This document shows, piece by piece, positions 37,300-46,390 of a stretch of 64,000 nt of DNA. This stretch comes from Nocardioides sp. W7 (lineage in GTDB: Bacteria > Actinomycetota > Actinomycetes > Propionibacteriales > Nocardioidaceae): the NCBI RefSeq assembly GCF_022919075.1, contig NZ_CP095078.1:2108001-2172000 (forward strand). The letters are read 5' to 3'. Under the pieces are notes generated by a model, which searched no databases, had not been told where the DNA came from, and saw nothing but the letters and a program-made list of their open reading frames with translations. The translations under genes and the position numbers were made by a program. Every line of letters starts with the position of its first letter. The stretch's first letter is position 1.

Positions 37300-39331
37300 C
37301 CGATTCCGTCGATCGAGCTTGTCGAGATCCCGCTTCAAGCGCTACGAGGGCGGTGACCCGCTCGCGCCGCCGGTCGACCTCGCCGAGGCCCTGGACGCCA
37401 TCGGCGAGGACGTGATGGCCGGCTACAGCCCGGAGCGGGCGATGCGGGAGTTCTTGCGCCGGGGCGGCCGCGACCAGGCCGGCCTCGACGAGCTGGCCCG
37501 CCGGGTGGCCGAGAAGCGCCGGGAGCTGCTCCAGCGGCACAACCTCGACGGCACCCTCCAGGAGGTCAAGGAGCTGCTGGAGCGCGCCGTGCTGGAGGAG
37601 CGCAAGCAGCTGGCGCGCGACGCGATGATGGACGACGCCGACCGCGCCTTCCGCGAGATGCAGCTGGAGGGACTGCCGCCGAGCCCCGCGGCGGCGGTGA
37701 GCGAGCTGTCGTCGTACGACTGGCAGAGCCGGCAGGCCCGCGAGGACTACGAGAAGATCAAGGACCTCCTCGGCCGGGAGCTGCTCGACCAGCGGTTCGC
37801 GGGCATGAAGAGCGCGCTCGAGAACGCCACCGACGAGGACCGAGCGGCGATCAATGAGATGCTCGGCGACCTCAACGAGCTGCTGGAGAAGCGGCAGCAG
37901 GGGATCGACACCCCCGAGGACTTCGCGTCCTTCATGGACAAGCACGGCGACTTCTTCCCCGAGAACCCGCAGAACCTCGACGAGCTCCTCGACGCCATGG
38001 CCCAGCGCGCGGCTGCCGCCCAGCGGATGCTGAACTCGATGACGCCCGAGCAGCGCCAGGAGCTGATGGAGCTCTCGGCGCAGGCCTTCGGCTCGCCGCA
38101 GCTGATGGAGGGACTGTCGCGGCTCGACGGCAACCTGCAGTCACTGCGCCCCGGCGAGGACTGGGGCGGCTCGGAGCGGATGGACGGCGATCAGGGGCTG
38201 GGCCTCGGCGACGGCACCGGCGTCTTCCAGGACCTGGCCGACCTCGACGAGCTGTCCGAGCAGCTCTCCCAGTCGTACGGCGGCGCGCGGATGGACGACC
38301 TCGACCTCGACAAGCTGTCCCGCCAGCTGGGCGACCAGGCGGCCGTCGACGCGAAGACGCTGCAGCAGCTGGAGAAGGCGCTGCGCGAGCAGGGCACGAT
38401 GCGCCGCGACTCCACCGGCCAGCTGCAGCTGACCCCGAAGGCGATGCGTCAGCTCGGCAAGGCCCTGCTGAAGGACGTCGCCGACAAGATGTCGGGCCGG
38501 CAGGGTCAGCGCGACCTGCGCCGGGCCGGCGCCGCGGGCGACCTGTCGGGGTCGACCCGCGAGTGGGCGTTCGGCGACACCGAGCCGTGGGACATCCCGC
38601 GCACCGTCCTCAACGGCACCCTCCGCCGGGCCGGTTCTCCCGGGGGTCCGCTGATGGAGATCGGCGACGTCGAGGTGCAGGAGACCGAGGCCCGCACCCA
38701 GGCCGCCGTCGCGCTGCTCGTCGACACGTCGTTCTCGATGGCCATGGACGGTCGCTGGGTGCCGATGAAGCGCACCGCGCTGGCGCTGCACACGCTGATC
38801 AAGTCCCGCTTCCGCGGCGACCACCTGCAGCTGATCGGCTTCGGCCGGCACGCCGAGGTGATGGACATCGAGCAGCTCACCGCGCTCGACGCGATGTGGG
38901 AGAAGGGCACCAACCTGCACCACGGGCTGCTGCTCGCCAACCGGCACTTCCGCAAGCACCCCAACGCCCAGCCGGTGCTGCTGGTCGTCACCGACGGGGA
39001 GCCGACCTCGCACCTGGAGGCCGACGGCGAGGTGTTCTTCAGCTACCCGCCGCACCCGCTCACCATCGCGCACGCCGTGCGCGAGCTCGACAACTCGCGC
39101 CGGCTGGGCGCCCAGACGACGTTCTTCCGGCTCGGCGAGGACCCGGGCCTGGCCCGCTTCGTCGACTCGATGGCGCAGCGGGTCGAGGGCCGGGTCGTCG
39201 CGCCCGAGCTCGACGACCTCGGCGCGGCCGTCGTCGGCTCCTACCTCGGCTCGCGCGAGCAGGGCTCGGGTCCCGCCGGGTCGGCGTACGGCGACTGGTT
39301 CGGCGGGCGCGGGTTCTGGGTGGGGGACTGA
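37292..39331 (+). CDS. VWA-domain protein, partner of the AAA+ ATPase
   Basis: A 679-residue protein. The first 460 residues are charged and mostly helical, with several coiled-coil-like stretches (EEVKELLERAVLEERKQLARD). The VWA domain begins near residue 470 and has an intact metal site: DTSFS in ALLVDTSFSMAMDGRW, Thr in KGTNLHHGLLLA, and Asp in VVTDGEPTSH. It is followed by a Gly/Trp-rich end. No signal peptide is seen, so it should act in the cytosol, where the ATPase would remodel clients bound by the VWA domain (compare RavA-ViaA). Confidence 0.88.
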   Translation: MADRFRRSSLSRSRFKRYEGGDPLAPPVDLAEALDAIGEDVMAGYSPERAMREFLRRGGRDQAGLDELARRVAEKRRELLQRHNLDGTLQEVKELLERAVLEERKQLARDAMMDDADRAFREMQLEGLPPSPAAAVSELSSYDWQSRQAREDYEKIKDLLGRELLDQRFAGMKSALENATDEDRAAINEMLGDLNELLEKRQQGIDTPEDFASFMDKHGDFFPENPQNLDELLDAMAQRAAAAQRMLNSMTPEQRQELMELSAQAFGSPQLMEGLSRLDGNLQSLRPGEDWGGSERMDGDQGLGLGDGTGVFQDLADLDELSEQLSQSYGGARMDDLDLDKLSRQLGDQAAVDAKTLQQLEKALREQGTMRRDSTGQLQLTPKAMRQLGKALLKDVADKMSGRQGQRDLRRAGAAGDLSGSTREWAFGDTEPWDIPRTVLNGTLRRAGSPGGPLMEIGDVEVQETEARTQAAVALLVDTSFSMAMDGRWVPMKRTALALHTLIKSRFRGDHLQLIGFGRHAEVMDIEQLTALDAMWEKGTNLHHGLLLANRHFRKHPNAQPVLLVVTDGEPTSHLEADGEVFFSYPPHPLTIAHAVRELDNSRRLGAQTTFFRLGEDPGLARFVDSMAQRVEGRVVAPELDDLGAAVVGSYLGSREQGSGPAGSAYGDWFGGRGFWVGD

Positions 39332-39351
39332 GTCGGGATGGGGCCGGTGCG

Positions 39352-39379
39352 CGAATTCACCGGTTAACCGGTGAATTCG
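39352..39379. repeat. 28-bp perfect palindrome
   Basis: Positions 39352-39379 read the same on both strands; the centre is ACCGGTTAACCGGT, flanked by GAATTC on both sides. It lies 20 bases after the VWA stop in a convergent intergenic region and is directly followed by a second hairpin. Confidence 0.75.
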
Positions 39380-39415
39380 GACGTTCTGCGCCGAAATTTC
39401 CCCCCAGAACGTCCG
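39378..39415. terminator. Hairpin between convergent VWA and BtuF-like genes
   Basis: CGGACGTTCTG (39378-39388) pairs with CAGAACGTCCG (39405-39415) around a 16-base AT-containing loop. Together with the palindrome before it, this is likely a two-way terminator. Confidence 0.6.
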
Positions 39416-39476
39416 GCTTTGCCCGAGCCGTGTGACCTGAGTGACTGCTGATGCGCCCCCGCCGATGCACGCAGAA

Positions 39477-40370
39477 CTACGCCGAGCCACCGACCGCCGA
39501 GCCACCGACCGCCGAGCCACCGACGGCCACGCCGTGCAGGACCCCGGCGAGCTCCTCGACGCCGTCCACGATCCGCGGACCGGGGCGGGCCCAGCAGCCG
39601 TCGGCGTCCACGGCGTGCACGGGTACGCCGGGTAGCAGGCCGGCAGCCACCAGCTCGTCGGCCTGGACCTGCGCGCCGGCCCGGTCGTAGCCGCACGGGG
39701 CGACCACGACCAGGTCGGGGCGGGCGTCGTGCACGGCCGACCAGTCGACGCGGACGGACTTCGCCCCGGCCGTGCCGAGCACCGGCTCGCCGCCGGCGAG
39801 CTGCACCATCTCGGGGATCCAGTGCCCGGGGGCGTACGGCGGGTGGGTCCACTCCAGCACCACCACCCGCGGCCGGGGCCGGCCGTCGACCCGGGCGGCG
39901 ACCGCGTCCAGCCGCGCGCACATCGAGGCCACGAGCGCGTCGGCGGGTCCGGTCCGGCCGATCGCGGCTCCCAGCGAGATGATCGAGGCGAGCACCTCGT
40001 CGACGGTGTGCGGGTCGTAGGTCAGCACGGAGGCGTTGCAGCCGAGGCGCTCGAGCGCGTCGTCGACCGCCGAGACCTCGACCGCGCAGACCGCACAGAG
40101 GTCCTGGGTGACCACGTGGGTCGGGTCGAGGTCGCGGAGCGCGCCGTCGGCGAGGTGGTACAGGTCCTCGCCGGTGGCCAGTGCGGCGCCGACGTACTCG
40201 TCGATCTCGGCGGGGGAGAGGCCCGCCGGGATGGTGGAGGTCGACACGATCTGCCGCTGCCGCGCCTCGGCGGGGGTGTCGCACTCGAAGGTCACGCCGA
40301 CGACGTCCTCACCCGCGCCGAGCGCGAAGAGGATCTCGGTGGTGGACGGCAGCAGGGACACGATCCGCAC
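39477..40370 (-). CDS. BtuF-like cobalamin-binding/periplasmic-binding-fold protein without signal peptide
   Basis: A 297-residue type III substrate-binding protein (RIVSLLPSTTEILFALGAGEDVVGVTFECDTP, VVTQDLCAVCAV, VLEWTHPPYAPGHWIPEMVQLAGGEPVLG). It matches the BtuF/ABC cobalamin-binding group, but it begins at the mature fold with no signal sequence and no lipobox, and no ABC permease or ATPase is adjacent. The C-terminus ends with three VGGSA units encoded by a 15-bp tandem repeat. GTG 40370 has TACCGT exactly 6 bases upstream. It may be cytosolic; ligand untested. Confidence 0.82.
   Translation of the reverse strand: MRIVSLLPSTTEILFALGAGEDVVGVTFECDTPAEARQRQIVSTSTIPAGLSPAEIDEYVGAALATGEDLYHLADGALRDLDPTHVVTQDLCAVCAVEVSAVDDALERLGCNASVLTYDPHTVDEVLASIISLGAAIGRTGPADALVASMCARLDAVAARVDGRPRPRVVVLEWTHPPYAPGHWIPEMVQLAGGEPVLGTAGAKSVRVDWSAVHDARPDLVVVAPCGYDRAGAQVQADELVAAGLLPGVPVHAVDADGCWARPGPRIVDGVEELAGVLHGVAVGGSAVGGSAVGGSA
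39481..39525. repeat. 15-bp tandem repeat, three copies
   Basis: GCCGAGCCACCGACC is repeated three times (39481, 39496, 39511; last copy with one change). It encodes the C-terminal VGGSA repeats of the BtuF-like protein and could vary in copy number. Confidence 0.9.
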
Positions 40371-40400
40371 GGGACGACGGTACCCATCTCCGGACGCGCC

Positions 40401-40434
40401 ACGACCCCCGGAGCAGGTGAGCTCCGGGGGTCGT
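40401..40434 (-). terminator. GC-rich hairpin terminator
   Basis: ACGACCCCCGGAGC pairs perfectly with GCTCCGGGGGTCGT (14 bp, 6-base loop), 14 bases after the stop of the secreted-protein gene on the minus strand. Confidence 0.8.
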
Positions 40435-40448
40435 GATCGAGCGAGGAG

Positions 40449-41084
40449 TCAGCTGGCGGTCTTCAGGACCAGCGCGGTGAGCTTGATCGCCTTCTTGGTG
40501 TTGGGCGCCTTGCCGTCCAGCGACATCGCACCGGCGGAGACGATGTACTTGCCGTCCCGGACCAGGAGCGAGTGGCTGACCGACTTCTGTCCCGCGATGG
40601 ACGCGGTGATCGTGTAGCCCCAGCGCTCGTCGCCGAGGCGGAACTTGATCTTCTTCATCTTGACCTTCACGTTCCCGCCGGTCGTGGGGTCCTTGACCGG
40701 GCACTTGGCGCCCTTCGAGGTGCCGTGCAGGTACTTGATCGCGTCCTTGGCGTTGCGGAACTTCATCGCCGAGACGTAGGTCATCGGCTTGGCCGCGGTG
40801 GCGGCGTAGTCCGCCGGGTCGGCCGAGACGTACGACGTGAAGGTGGCCTTCGCGCCCTTGATGACCTTGCCCGGCTTGTTGCACTTCTTGCCGGGCCAGT
40901 TGAGCTTCGAGCTGGTCGGCTCGGACGTGCCGCCCGCGAGGTGCGGGTAGATCTTCGCGACCTTCGCGACGGACGGGACAGCCGGGCCCTTGGCGGCCGC
41001 GTTGGCGGGGGCGCTGAGGGCGGAGACGGTGAGGACGGGTACGGCGAGCGCGACGAGCGCGCGGGTCAGCCGACGAGAAGACAT
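40449..41084 (-). CDS. Secreted protein of unknown function
   Basis: A 211-residue protein with a Sec signal (MSSRRLTRALVALAVPVLTVSA, cleavage likely after PANA). The mature part is lysine-rich, has two cysteines that could pair (GKKCNKP and GAKCPVK) and alternating beta-strand-like stretches (NVKVKMKKIKFRLGDERWGYTITASI), suggesting a small all-beta extracellular domain. GGAG lies before ATG 41084. I do not recognise the family. Confidence 0.75.
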   Translation of the reverse strand: MSSRRLTRALVALAVPVLTVSALSAPANAAAKGPAVPSVAKVAKIYPHLAGGTSEPTSSKLNWPGKKCNKPGKVIKGAKATFTSYVSADPADYAATAAKPMTYVSAMKFRNAKDAIKYLHGTSKGAKCPVKDPTTGGNVKVKMKKIKFRLGDERWGYTITASIAGQKSVSHSLLVRDGKYIVSAGAMSLDGKAPNTKKAIKLTALVLKTAS

Positions 41085-41248
41085 GGTGGTGCTCCGGTTT
41101 CCGAGTGGTGGGGATAGTTGGAACAGACCGTAACCGCAGGCCGGTCCGGTTCGCTCGGACATTCCCGGACCGGGCCGTACCAAGTCGGATCGCGGGCAAC
41201 CTCGGGCCCGGTTCGGGCGTACGACGCCACTCGCGGACAATCGGTCGG

Positions 41249-42028
41249 GTGGACGACCCGACCCTGACCGTGCTCGCCCTGCTCGGGCTGGCGGCGGTGA
41301 CGGCGGGGTTCGTGGACGCCGTGGTCGGAGGTGGCGGGCTGATCCAGCTGCCGGCGCTGCTGATCGGGCTGCCGCACGCCAGCCCGGTGCAGGTCCTGGC
41401 CACCAACAAGCTCGCCAGCATCTGCGGTACGACGGTGAGCTCGGCGACGTACTACCGGCGCGTCCGCCCCGACCCGCGCACCTTCCTCCCGATGATGCTG
41501 CTCGCGCTGGTCGGCTCGTTCGGGGGTGCGCTGGTCGCGAGCCGGATCCCGCGGTCGGCGTTCGAGCCGATCGTGCTCGTCGTGCTGGTCGTGGTCGGCG
41601 TCTACGTCCTGCTCAAGCCGAGGCTCGGCGAGGCGACCGCGCTGCGGTTCTCGGGCCATCGCCACCTGCTCGCGGCGATGGTCGTCGGCGTGGCGATCGG
41701 GTTCTACGACGGCGCGCTCGGCCCGGGCACCGGCAGCTTCTTCGTCTTCGCCCTGGTCGGCCTGCTCGGCTACGGCTTCCTCGAGGCCTCCGCCAAGGCC
41801 CGACTCGCCAACTGGGCGACCAACCTGGGCGCGCTGCTGCTCTTCGTCCCGCAGGGTGCGGTGCTGTGGAAGACCGGTCTGGTCCTCGGCCTCTGCAACC
41901 TCGTGGGCGGGTACGTCGGCGCCCGGGTCGCCGTCTCGCGCGGCGCCCGGTTCGTGCGGGTGTTCTTCATCGTGGTCGTCTCCGCGTTCGTCGTCCGGAT
42001 CGGCGGCGACGTGCTGGGGATCTGGTGA
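41249..42028 (+). CDS. TauE/SafE family (TSUP) membrane transporter
   Basis: A 259-residue protein with about eight hydrophobic segments in two repeats: AGFVDAVVGGGGLIQLPALLIGLPH...ATNKLASICGT in the first half and IGFYDGALGPGTGSFFVFALVGLLGYGF...AKARLANWATNLGALL in the second. This is the TSUP signature; members export sulfite, sulfoacetate or related anions. GTG 41249 has GACAAT 7 bases upstream and no ribosome site. It overlaps the yigZ-like gene by 4 bases. Confidence 0.9.
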   Translation: MDDPTLTVLALLGLAAVTAGFVDAVVGGGGLIQLPALLIGLPHASPVQVLATNKLASICGTTVSSATYYRRVRPDPRTFLPMMLLALVGSFGGALVASRIPRSAFEPIVLVVLVVVGVYVLLKPRLGEATALRFSGHRHLLAAMVVGVAIGFYDGALGPGTGSFFVFALVGLLGYGFLEASAKARLANWATNLGALLLFVPQGAVLWKTGLVLGLCNLVGGYVGARVAVSRGARFVRVFFIVVVSAFVVRIGGDVLGIW

Positions 42029-42675
42029 GCTCCTACCTCACGCTCGCACGCGACGCCGAGGCCGAGATCGAGGTCAAGCGATCGCGGTTCCTCGCGACGC
42101 TGGTGCGGGTCGAGGACGAGCCCGCGGCCCGCGCCGTCGTGGAGCGGCTCCGCTCCCAGCACTGGGACGCGCGGCACCACTGCACGGCCTTCAGGATCCG
42201 GCAGAGCGTCCCGGGTCCGATGCCGATGCCCGTCGAGCGCTCCAGCGACGACGGCGAGCCGGCCGGCACCGCCGGCGCGCCCATGCTGGAGGTGCTCCGC
42301 GGTGCCGGGGTCAGCGACACGGTCGCGGTCGTCACCCGCTGGTTCGGCGGCACCCTCCTCGGCGTCGGCGGGCTGGTCCGGGCGTACGGCGACGCGGTCC
42401 GCGCCGGCCTCGCCGCCGCCGGCACGCTGCGCCGCTCGCTCGTGCGCGAGCACCTGCTGGAGGTCGACCACGCCGACGCCGGCCGGGTCGAGACCGAGCT
42501 CCGCACCCGCGGCGTCGGCGTCCTCGGCACGTCGTACGACGTCCGCGCGACGCTGCTGCTCGGCGTACCTCCCGAGCGCGAGGAGCGCCTGCACGCGCTG
42601 GTCGCCGAGCTGACCTCGGGCCGCGGCGAGCTCGTGCCGGTCGGTGAGCGGTGGGTGGACGACACCCCGCCCTAA
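42025..42675 (+). CDS. YigZ/IMPACT family protein
   Basis: A 216-residue protein. The IMPACT domain (EIEVKRSRFLATLVRVEDEPAARAVVERLRSQHWDARHHCTAFRI, SDDGEPAGTAGAPMLEVLRG, VVTRWFGGTLLGVGGLVRAYGDAV) is fully conserved and the C-terminal DUF1949-like ferredoxin fold follows. The family may act in translation control. Start GTG 42025 overlaps the transporter stop. Confidence 0.9.
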   Translation: MSSYLTLARDAEAEIEVKRSRFLATLVRVEDEPAARAVVERLRSQHWDARHHCTAFRIRQSVPGPMPMPVERSSDDGEPAGTAGAPMLEVLRGAGVSDTVAVVTRWFGGTLLGVGGLVRAYGDAVRAGLAAAGTLRRSLVREHLLEVDHADAGRVETELRTRGVGVLGTSYDVRATLLLGVPPEREERLHALVAELTSGRGELVPVGERWVDDTPP

Positions 42676-42706
42676 GGACCTCGGCGGACCGGGGCGGCGC
42701 GGGGAG

Positions 42707-42755
42707 CGGTGAGTGGTCCACCGTTGCTGGGCGGTCGGAGGTGGACCACTCACCG
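42707..42755. terminator. Long inverted repeat after yigZ
   Basis: CGGTGAGTGGTCCACC (42707-42722) and GGTGGACCACTCACCG (42740-42755) are perfect 16-bp arms around a 17-base loop. A partial third copy (GTGGTGGACGGCTCACCG) follows at 42823-42840. Probable terminator. Confidence 0.65.
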
Positions 42756-42862
42756 GCGACTCGCGTGTCGGGCTCGACTCGCCGAGCCGGCGGTGCGACA
42801 ACCACCGTCTGCGATCGAAAAGTGGTGGACGGCTCACCGCCGGGCCCAGTTAGCCTTCCGCC

Positions 42863-43606
42863 ATGTCCGGACCCGTCCCCACCTGGGTGACCGCCTTCCT
42901 CGACCTCGCACCCGAGGACCACGGGCGCGCCGTCGAGCACTGGCGCGGTGTCACCGGCCACGGGCTGTCGACGCCCCGCGGCGACCACGGCGAGTTCGCG
43001 TCGTTCCTCCCGCCCGACGGCGACGTCCACTTCAAGGTCCAGCGCCTCGCGGCCGGGCCGTCGAAGGTCCACCTCGACCTGCACGTGCCCGAGCTGGCGC
43101 CCGCGGTCGAGGACGCGGTCCGGCTCGGGGCGACGGTCGTGGCCACGCGCGAGTACGCCGCGCTGTCGTCGCCGGGCGGCTTCGTGTTCTGCCTCGTCAC
43201 CGAGCGGAGCGCGGTCCTGGCCGAGCCGGCCACCTGGCCGGGTGGACACCGGTCCTCGGTCGACCAGGTCTGCCTCGACGTCCCGCCCGCCCGGTGGGAC
43301 GCCGAGGTCGCGTTCTGGCGGGACCTGACCGGGTGGGAGACGCGGAGCGGTGGCGCCGAGTTCGTGAGCCTGGTGCGCCCGCCCGGGATGGCGGTGCGGA
43401 TCCTGCTCCAGCGCCTCGACGACCCGCAGCCGAGCGTGACCGGCCACCTCGACCTCGCCAGCACCGACCGGGCCGCCGAGACGCAGCGGCACGTCGAGCT
43501 CGGGGCCGAGGTGCTGTCGGTGCACGACCGGTGGACCGTGCTGCGCCCGACGGCAGGTCCGCCGTACTGCATCACCGATCGCGACCCGTCTAGGGTCACC
43601 GGATGA
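42863..43606 (+). CDS. VOC-superfamily (glyoxalase-like) protein, two modules
   Basis: A 247-residue protein with two tandem VOC halves: TWVTAFLDLAPEDHGRAVEHWRGVTGHGL...VHLDLHVPELAPAVEDAVRLGATVV and VDQVCLDVPPARWDAEVAFWRDLTGW...GHLDLASTDRAAETQRHVELGAEVL. Potential metal ligands (His of HLDL) are present. The substrate is unknown; homologs include resistance and dioxygenase-like proteins. TAGCCT stands exactly 6 bases before ATG 42863, suggesting a leaderless message. It overlaps the DinB-like gene. Confidence 0.85.
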   Translation: MSGPVPTWVTAFLDLAPEDHGRAVEHWRGVTGHGLSTPRGDHGEFASFLPPDGDVHFKVQRLAAGPSKVHLDLHVPELAPAVEDAVRLGATVVATREYAALSSPGGFVFCLVTERSAVLAEPATWPGGHRSSVDQVCLDVPPARWDAEVAFWRDLTGWETRSGGAEFVSLVRPPGMAVRILLQRLDDPQPSVTGHLDLASTDRAAETQRHVELGAEVLSVHDRWTVLRPTAGPPYCITDRDPSRVTG

Positions 43607-44100
43607 CCCAGTCCGGCGACGAGCGCGCCACCCTGCTGTTCTTCCTCCAGCGGCACCGCGAGACGTTCCGCCGCAAGTGCGCCGGCCTGAGCGCCGAGCA
43701 GCTCGACACGCCGCACCCGCCGGCGTCGATGACCCTCGGCGGGATGATCAAGCATCTCGCCTACGTCGAGAACTGGTGGAGCGTCGGGGTGCTCCTGGGC
43801 CAGGAGCCGGGCGAGCCCTGGGCGAGCGTCGACTGGCGGGCCGACGCCGACTGGGACTGGCACAGCGCCAAGGACGACAGCCCCGAGCAGCTCTGGGCGC
43901 TGTACGACGCCGAGGTCGCGGCCGGCGACCGGGTCTACGCGGCGGCGCGGCTCGACGACCTGGCGGTGCGCACGCACCACCATGCGGCCGCGGGCCGGGC
44001 CAACCTGCGCTGGATCCTGGTGCACCTCGTCGAGGAGTACGCCCGCCACAACGGCCATGCCGACCTGATCCGCGAGTCGATCGACGGCCAGGTGGGCTGA
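43603..44100 (+). CDS. DinB-family (DUF664) protein
   Basis: A 165-residue four-helix-bundle protein. Metal-binding histidines appear in MTLGGMIKHLAYVENWW, DWDWHSA and NLRWILVHLVEEYARHNGHADLIRE, the DUF664 pattern. Relatives are mycothiol- or bacillithiol-dependent metal transferases. It is coupled (4-base overlap) to the VOC gene, which would suit a thiol-dependent detoxification pair. Confidence 0.88.
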   Translation: MTQSGDERATLLFFLQRHRETFRRKCAGLSAEQLDTPHPPASMTLGGMIKHLAYVENWWSVGVLLGQEPGEPWASVDWRADADWDWHSAKDDSPEQLWALYDAEVAAGDRVYAAARLDDLAVRTHHHAAAGRANLRWILVHLVEEYARHNGHADLIRESIDGQVG

Positions 44101-44112
44101 GCCCCCGGACGT

Positions 44113-45003
44113 CTACAGGTTCAGCTGCACCGAGAACGAGGCGGTCGGGTCCGGGGTGGCCAAGCCACCGAGGACTCCGACCAGCACGCCGACCATGGCC
44201 AGCGCCGCGACGTCGTGGGTCCTGGCCCGGGGGTGCTGCCGATGCCAGGCGAAGCGGCTCGTCGTGCGGTACCACGCGAGCGCACCCAGCGGGAACAGCG
44301 CGGCGGTGACCGCCGCGAGCGCCCGGGCCAGGTCGGCGGCGGTCACCGCCTTCAGCAGTGGCTCGACCTGGACGAGGACGGTGGTGAGGAGCACGACCAC
44401 GACGAGGGCGCTGCGGAGCGGGCGGGCCAGGAGCACCCCGAGGGAGAGCCAGCCGACGACCAGGGCCCCGAGCAGCATGCTGCCCCAGAGGGAAACGTCG
44501 TCTGCGGTCCGCGGGCCACGGTCGAGCAGGTCCCAGACTTGCGTGAGCAGGCAGGAGAGCGCGAGCAGCCAGGCGGAGACGGGGAGCGGGCCCGGATCCA
44601 GAGGGGGCTCCGCCCTCCGCCGGGCGGCGGCGCGACCCAGGACCAGGGCCAGACCGGCGAGCACGAGCACGCCGACGGCGCCGGCGACGAGCCGGGTCGG
44701 CGCGGTGCCGTACCGGTCGAGTCGGCCGTCCTGCGGCGAGTCCGGGTCGTAGAAGACGGTGGCCGGACCGTCCAGGGCGAGGTCGCACCACCGAGTCCGC
44801 TTGGGGGCGGTGGTGCGATAGGTCGTGCCGTCCACCCGGTACGCCGCCGTCGGGTAGCAGCCGTCGACGTTGCCGCCCGAGGCGACCACCTCGCCCCGCA
44901 CGGTGTCGTCGGGGGCACGGAGGACCAGCACCCCGGCGAGCAGCACGAGCAGCACAGCCACACCGAGCAGGCCGATCACGGCCGTGCGGACCCCACGCGT
45001 CAT
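44113..45003 (-). CDS. Multi-pass membrane protein with DUF3592-like domain
   Basis: A 296-residue protein. One N-terminal membrane helix (AVIGLLGVAVLLVLLAGVLVL) precedes an external region of about 80 residues (VRGEVVASGGNVDGCYPTAAYRVDGTTYRTTAPKRTRWC...VFYDPDSPQDGRL), which has the DUF3592 signature VxYDPxxPxxxRL. Four or five more helices follow. AAGGGAG lies before ATG 45003. No function known. Confidence 0.75.
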   Translation of the reverse strand: MTRGVRTAVIGLLGVAVLLVLLAGVLVLRAPDDTVRGEVVASGGNVDGCYPTAAYRVDGTTYRTTAPKRTRWCDLALDGPATVFYDPDSPQDGRLDRYGTAPTRLVAGAVGVLVLAGLALVLGRAAARRRAEPPLDPGPLPVSAWLLALSCLLTQVWDLLDRGPRTADDVSLWGSMLLGALVVGWLSLGVLLARPLRSALVVVVLLTTVLVQVEPLLKAVTAADLARALAAVTAALFPLGALAWYRTTSRFAWHRQHPRARTHDVAALAMVGVLVGVLGGLATPDPTASFSVQLNL

Positions 45004-45058
45004 GGCACTCCCTTCGTTCCCCGTGAGGAGCGTGGCAGAGCGCTGCCGTTGACGTGGG

Positions 45059-46390
45059 TCAGTCGGCGAATCCGGGCAGCATCTCGGTCAGGATGGCCCG
45101 GAACGGCGCCTCGGCGCCGAGCTGGCACAGGACCCCGATGCCGCCGAGCCAGGTGCGGTGGATGAGCAGGTACTGCGGGGGCAGGTTGAGCCGCATCGCC
45201 ACGGCGTACGACGGGTCTCGCGGGTTGTTGATGCGCTGGAACTGCGCCTGCATCCACTCGCGCGAGAAGCGGAACCGCTCGACCAGCGTCGGCTCCACGA
45301 ACGGCGAGAGGTAGTCGAGGACCAGGTCGGGGTCGAGGCTGATCCGCTCCTTGACGAAACCCTCCGCCCGCAGGCCCTCGATCAGCGCGTCGCGGTCCTG
45401 CAGCCCGGCGATCCGGATCAGCCGACCCATGGCCTCCGGCAGCCCGTCGTCGACCAGGCGGGCGACGGCCCCGAAGTCGAGGACGCCGAGCCGGCCCGGC
45501 TCGCCGTCCGGGCCGGGCAGCACCCGGAAGTTCCCGGGGTGCGGGTCGGCGTGCAGCATGCCGGTGCGGGAGGGGCCGGAGAACAGGAACCGCACCAGCA
45601 GCTCGCCGTAGTGGTCGCGCTCGGCCTGGGTGCCGTCGCGGATCACCTGGGCCAGCGACGCCGGACTCTCGAGCCACTCGGTGATGAGCACCGTGTCGCC
45701 GACGGCGACCACCCGCGGCACCACGATCTCCGGGTCGTCGGTGAACGCGTCGGCGAAGACGTCCTGGGCCTCGGCCTCGAGCCGGTAGTCGAGCTCGTCG
45801 GTGGCCCGGGCCTGCAGCTCCTCGATCAGCGGCCGGATCTCGACGCCCGGCACCAGCGGGCCGATGGTGCGTGCGAGCCGGGAGAGCTGGCGCAGGTCGG
45901 AGCGGAGCGCGTCCCCGGCGCCGGGGTACTGCACCTTGACCGCGACCTCGCGGCCGTCGTGCCAGCGGCCCCGGTGGACCTGGCCGATCGACGCGGCGGC
46001 GGTGGGCCCGCCGTCGAGCCAGACCAGCTGCTTCCTCCAGTCCGGCCCGAGGTCGCGCGCGAGCGCCTCGCGCACCGTCTGCGTCGGCATCGGGGGAGCG
46101 GAGTCCTGCAGGCGCGTCAGCTGCTCGCGGTACGGCGCGGCGAGCTCCTCGGGCAGCGCCGACTCCAGCACGGACAGCGCCTGCCCGAACTTCATCGCCC
46201 CGCCCTTGAGCTCGCCCAGGGTGCGGAACAGCTGCTCGGCGGTGCGCTGCTGGATCTCGCTCATCACCGCCTCCGCCGGCTGCCCGCCGAGCCGCTTGCC
46301 GAGCCCGAGCGCGCTGCGGCCGGCGTACCCCAGCGGCAGGGCGGCCAGACGCGCGGTCCGGGCCACCGCCTTGCGGGGGAGGTCGCTCAT
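45059..46390 (-). CDS. ABC1/UbiB-family atypical kinase
   Basis: A 443-residue protein with all family marks: the KxGQ region (LKGGAMKFGQALS), the alanine-rich loop AAASIGQVHRG replacing the glycine loop, VAVKVQYPG with the conserved Lys, ATDELDYRLEAEAQDVF, catalytic HADPHPGNF and metal-binding VLDFGAVA. Relatives support quinone or isoprenoid metabolism and have ATPase activity. Start ATG 46390. Its divergent neighbour is a secreted propeller protein. Confidence 0.9.
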   Translation of the reverse strand: MSDLPRKAVARTARLAALPLGYAGRSALGLGKRLGGQPAEAVMSEIQQRTAEQLFRTLGELKGGAMKFGQALSVLESALPEELAAPYREQLTRLQDSAPPMPTQTVREALARDLGPDWRKQLVWLDGGPTAAASIGQVHRGRWHDGREVAVKVQYPGAGDALRSDLRQLSRLARTIGPLVPGVEIRPLIEELQARATDELDYRLEAEAQDVFADAFTDDPEIVVPRVVAVGDTVLITEWLESPASLAQVIRDGTQAERDHYGELLVRFLFSGPSRTGMLHADPHPGNFRVLPGPDGEPGRLGVLDFGAVARLVDDGLPEAMGRLIRIAGLQDRDALIEGLRAEGFVKERISLDPDLVLDYLSPFVEPTLVERFRFSREWMQAQFQRINNPRDPSYAVAMRLNLPPQYLLIHRTWLGGIGVLCQLGAEAPFRAILTEMLPGFAD

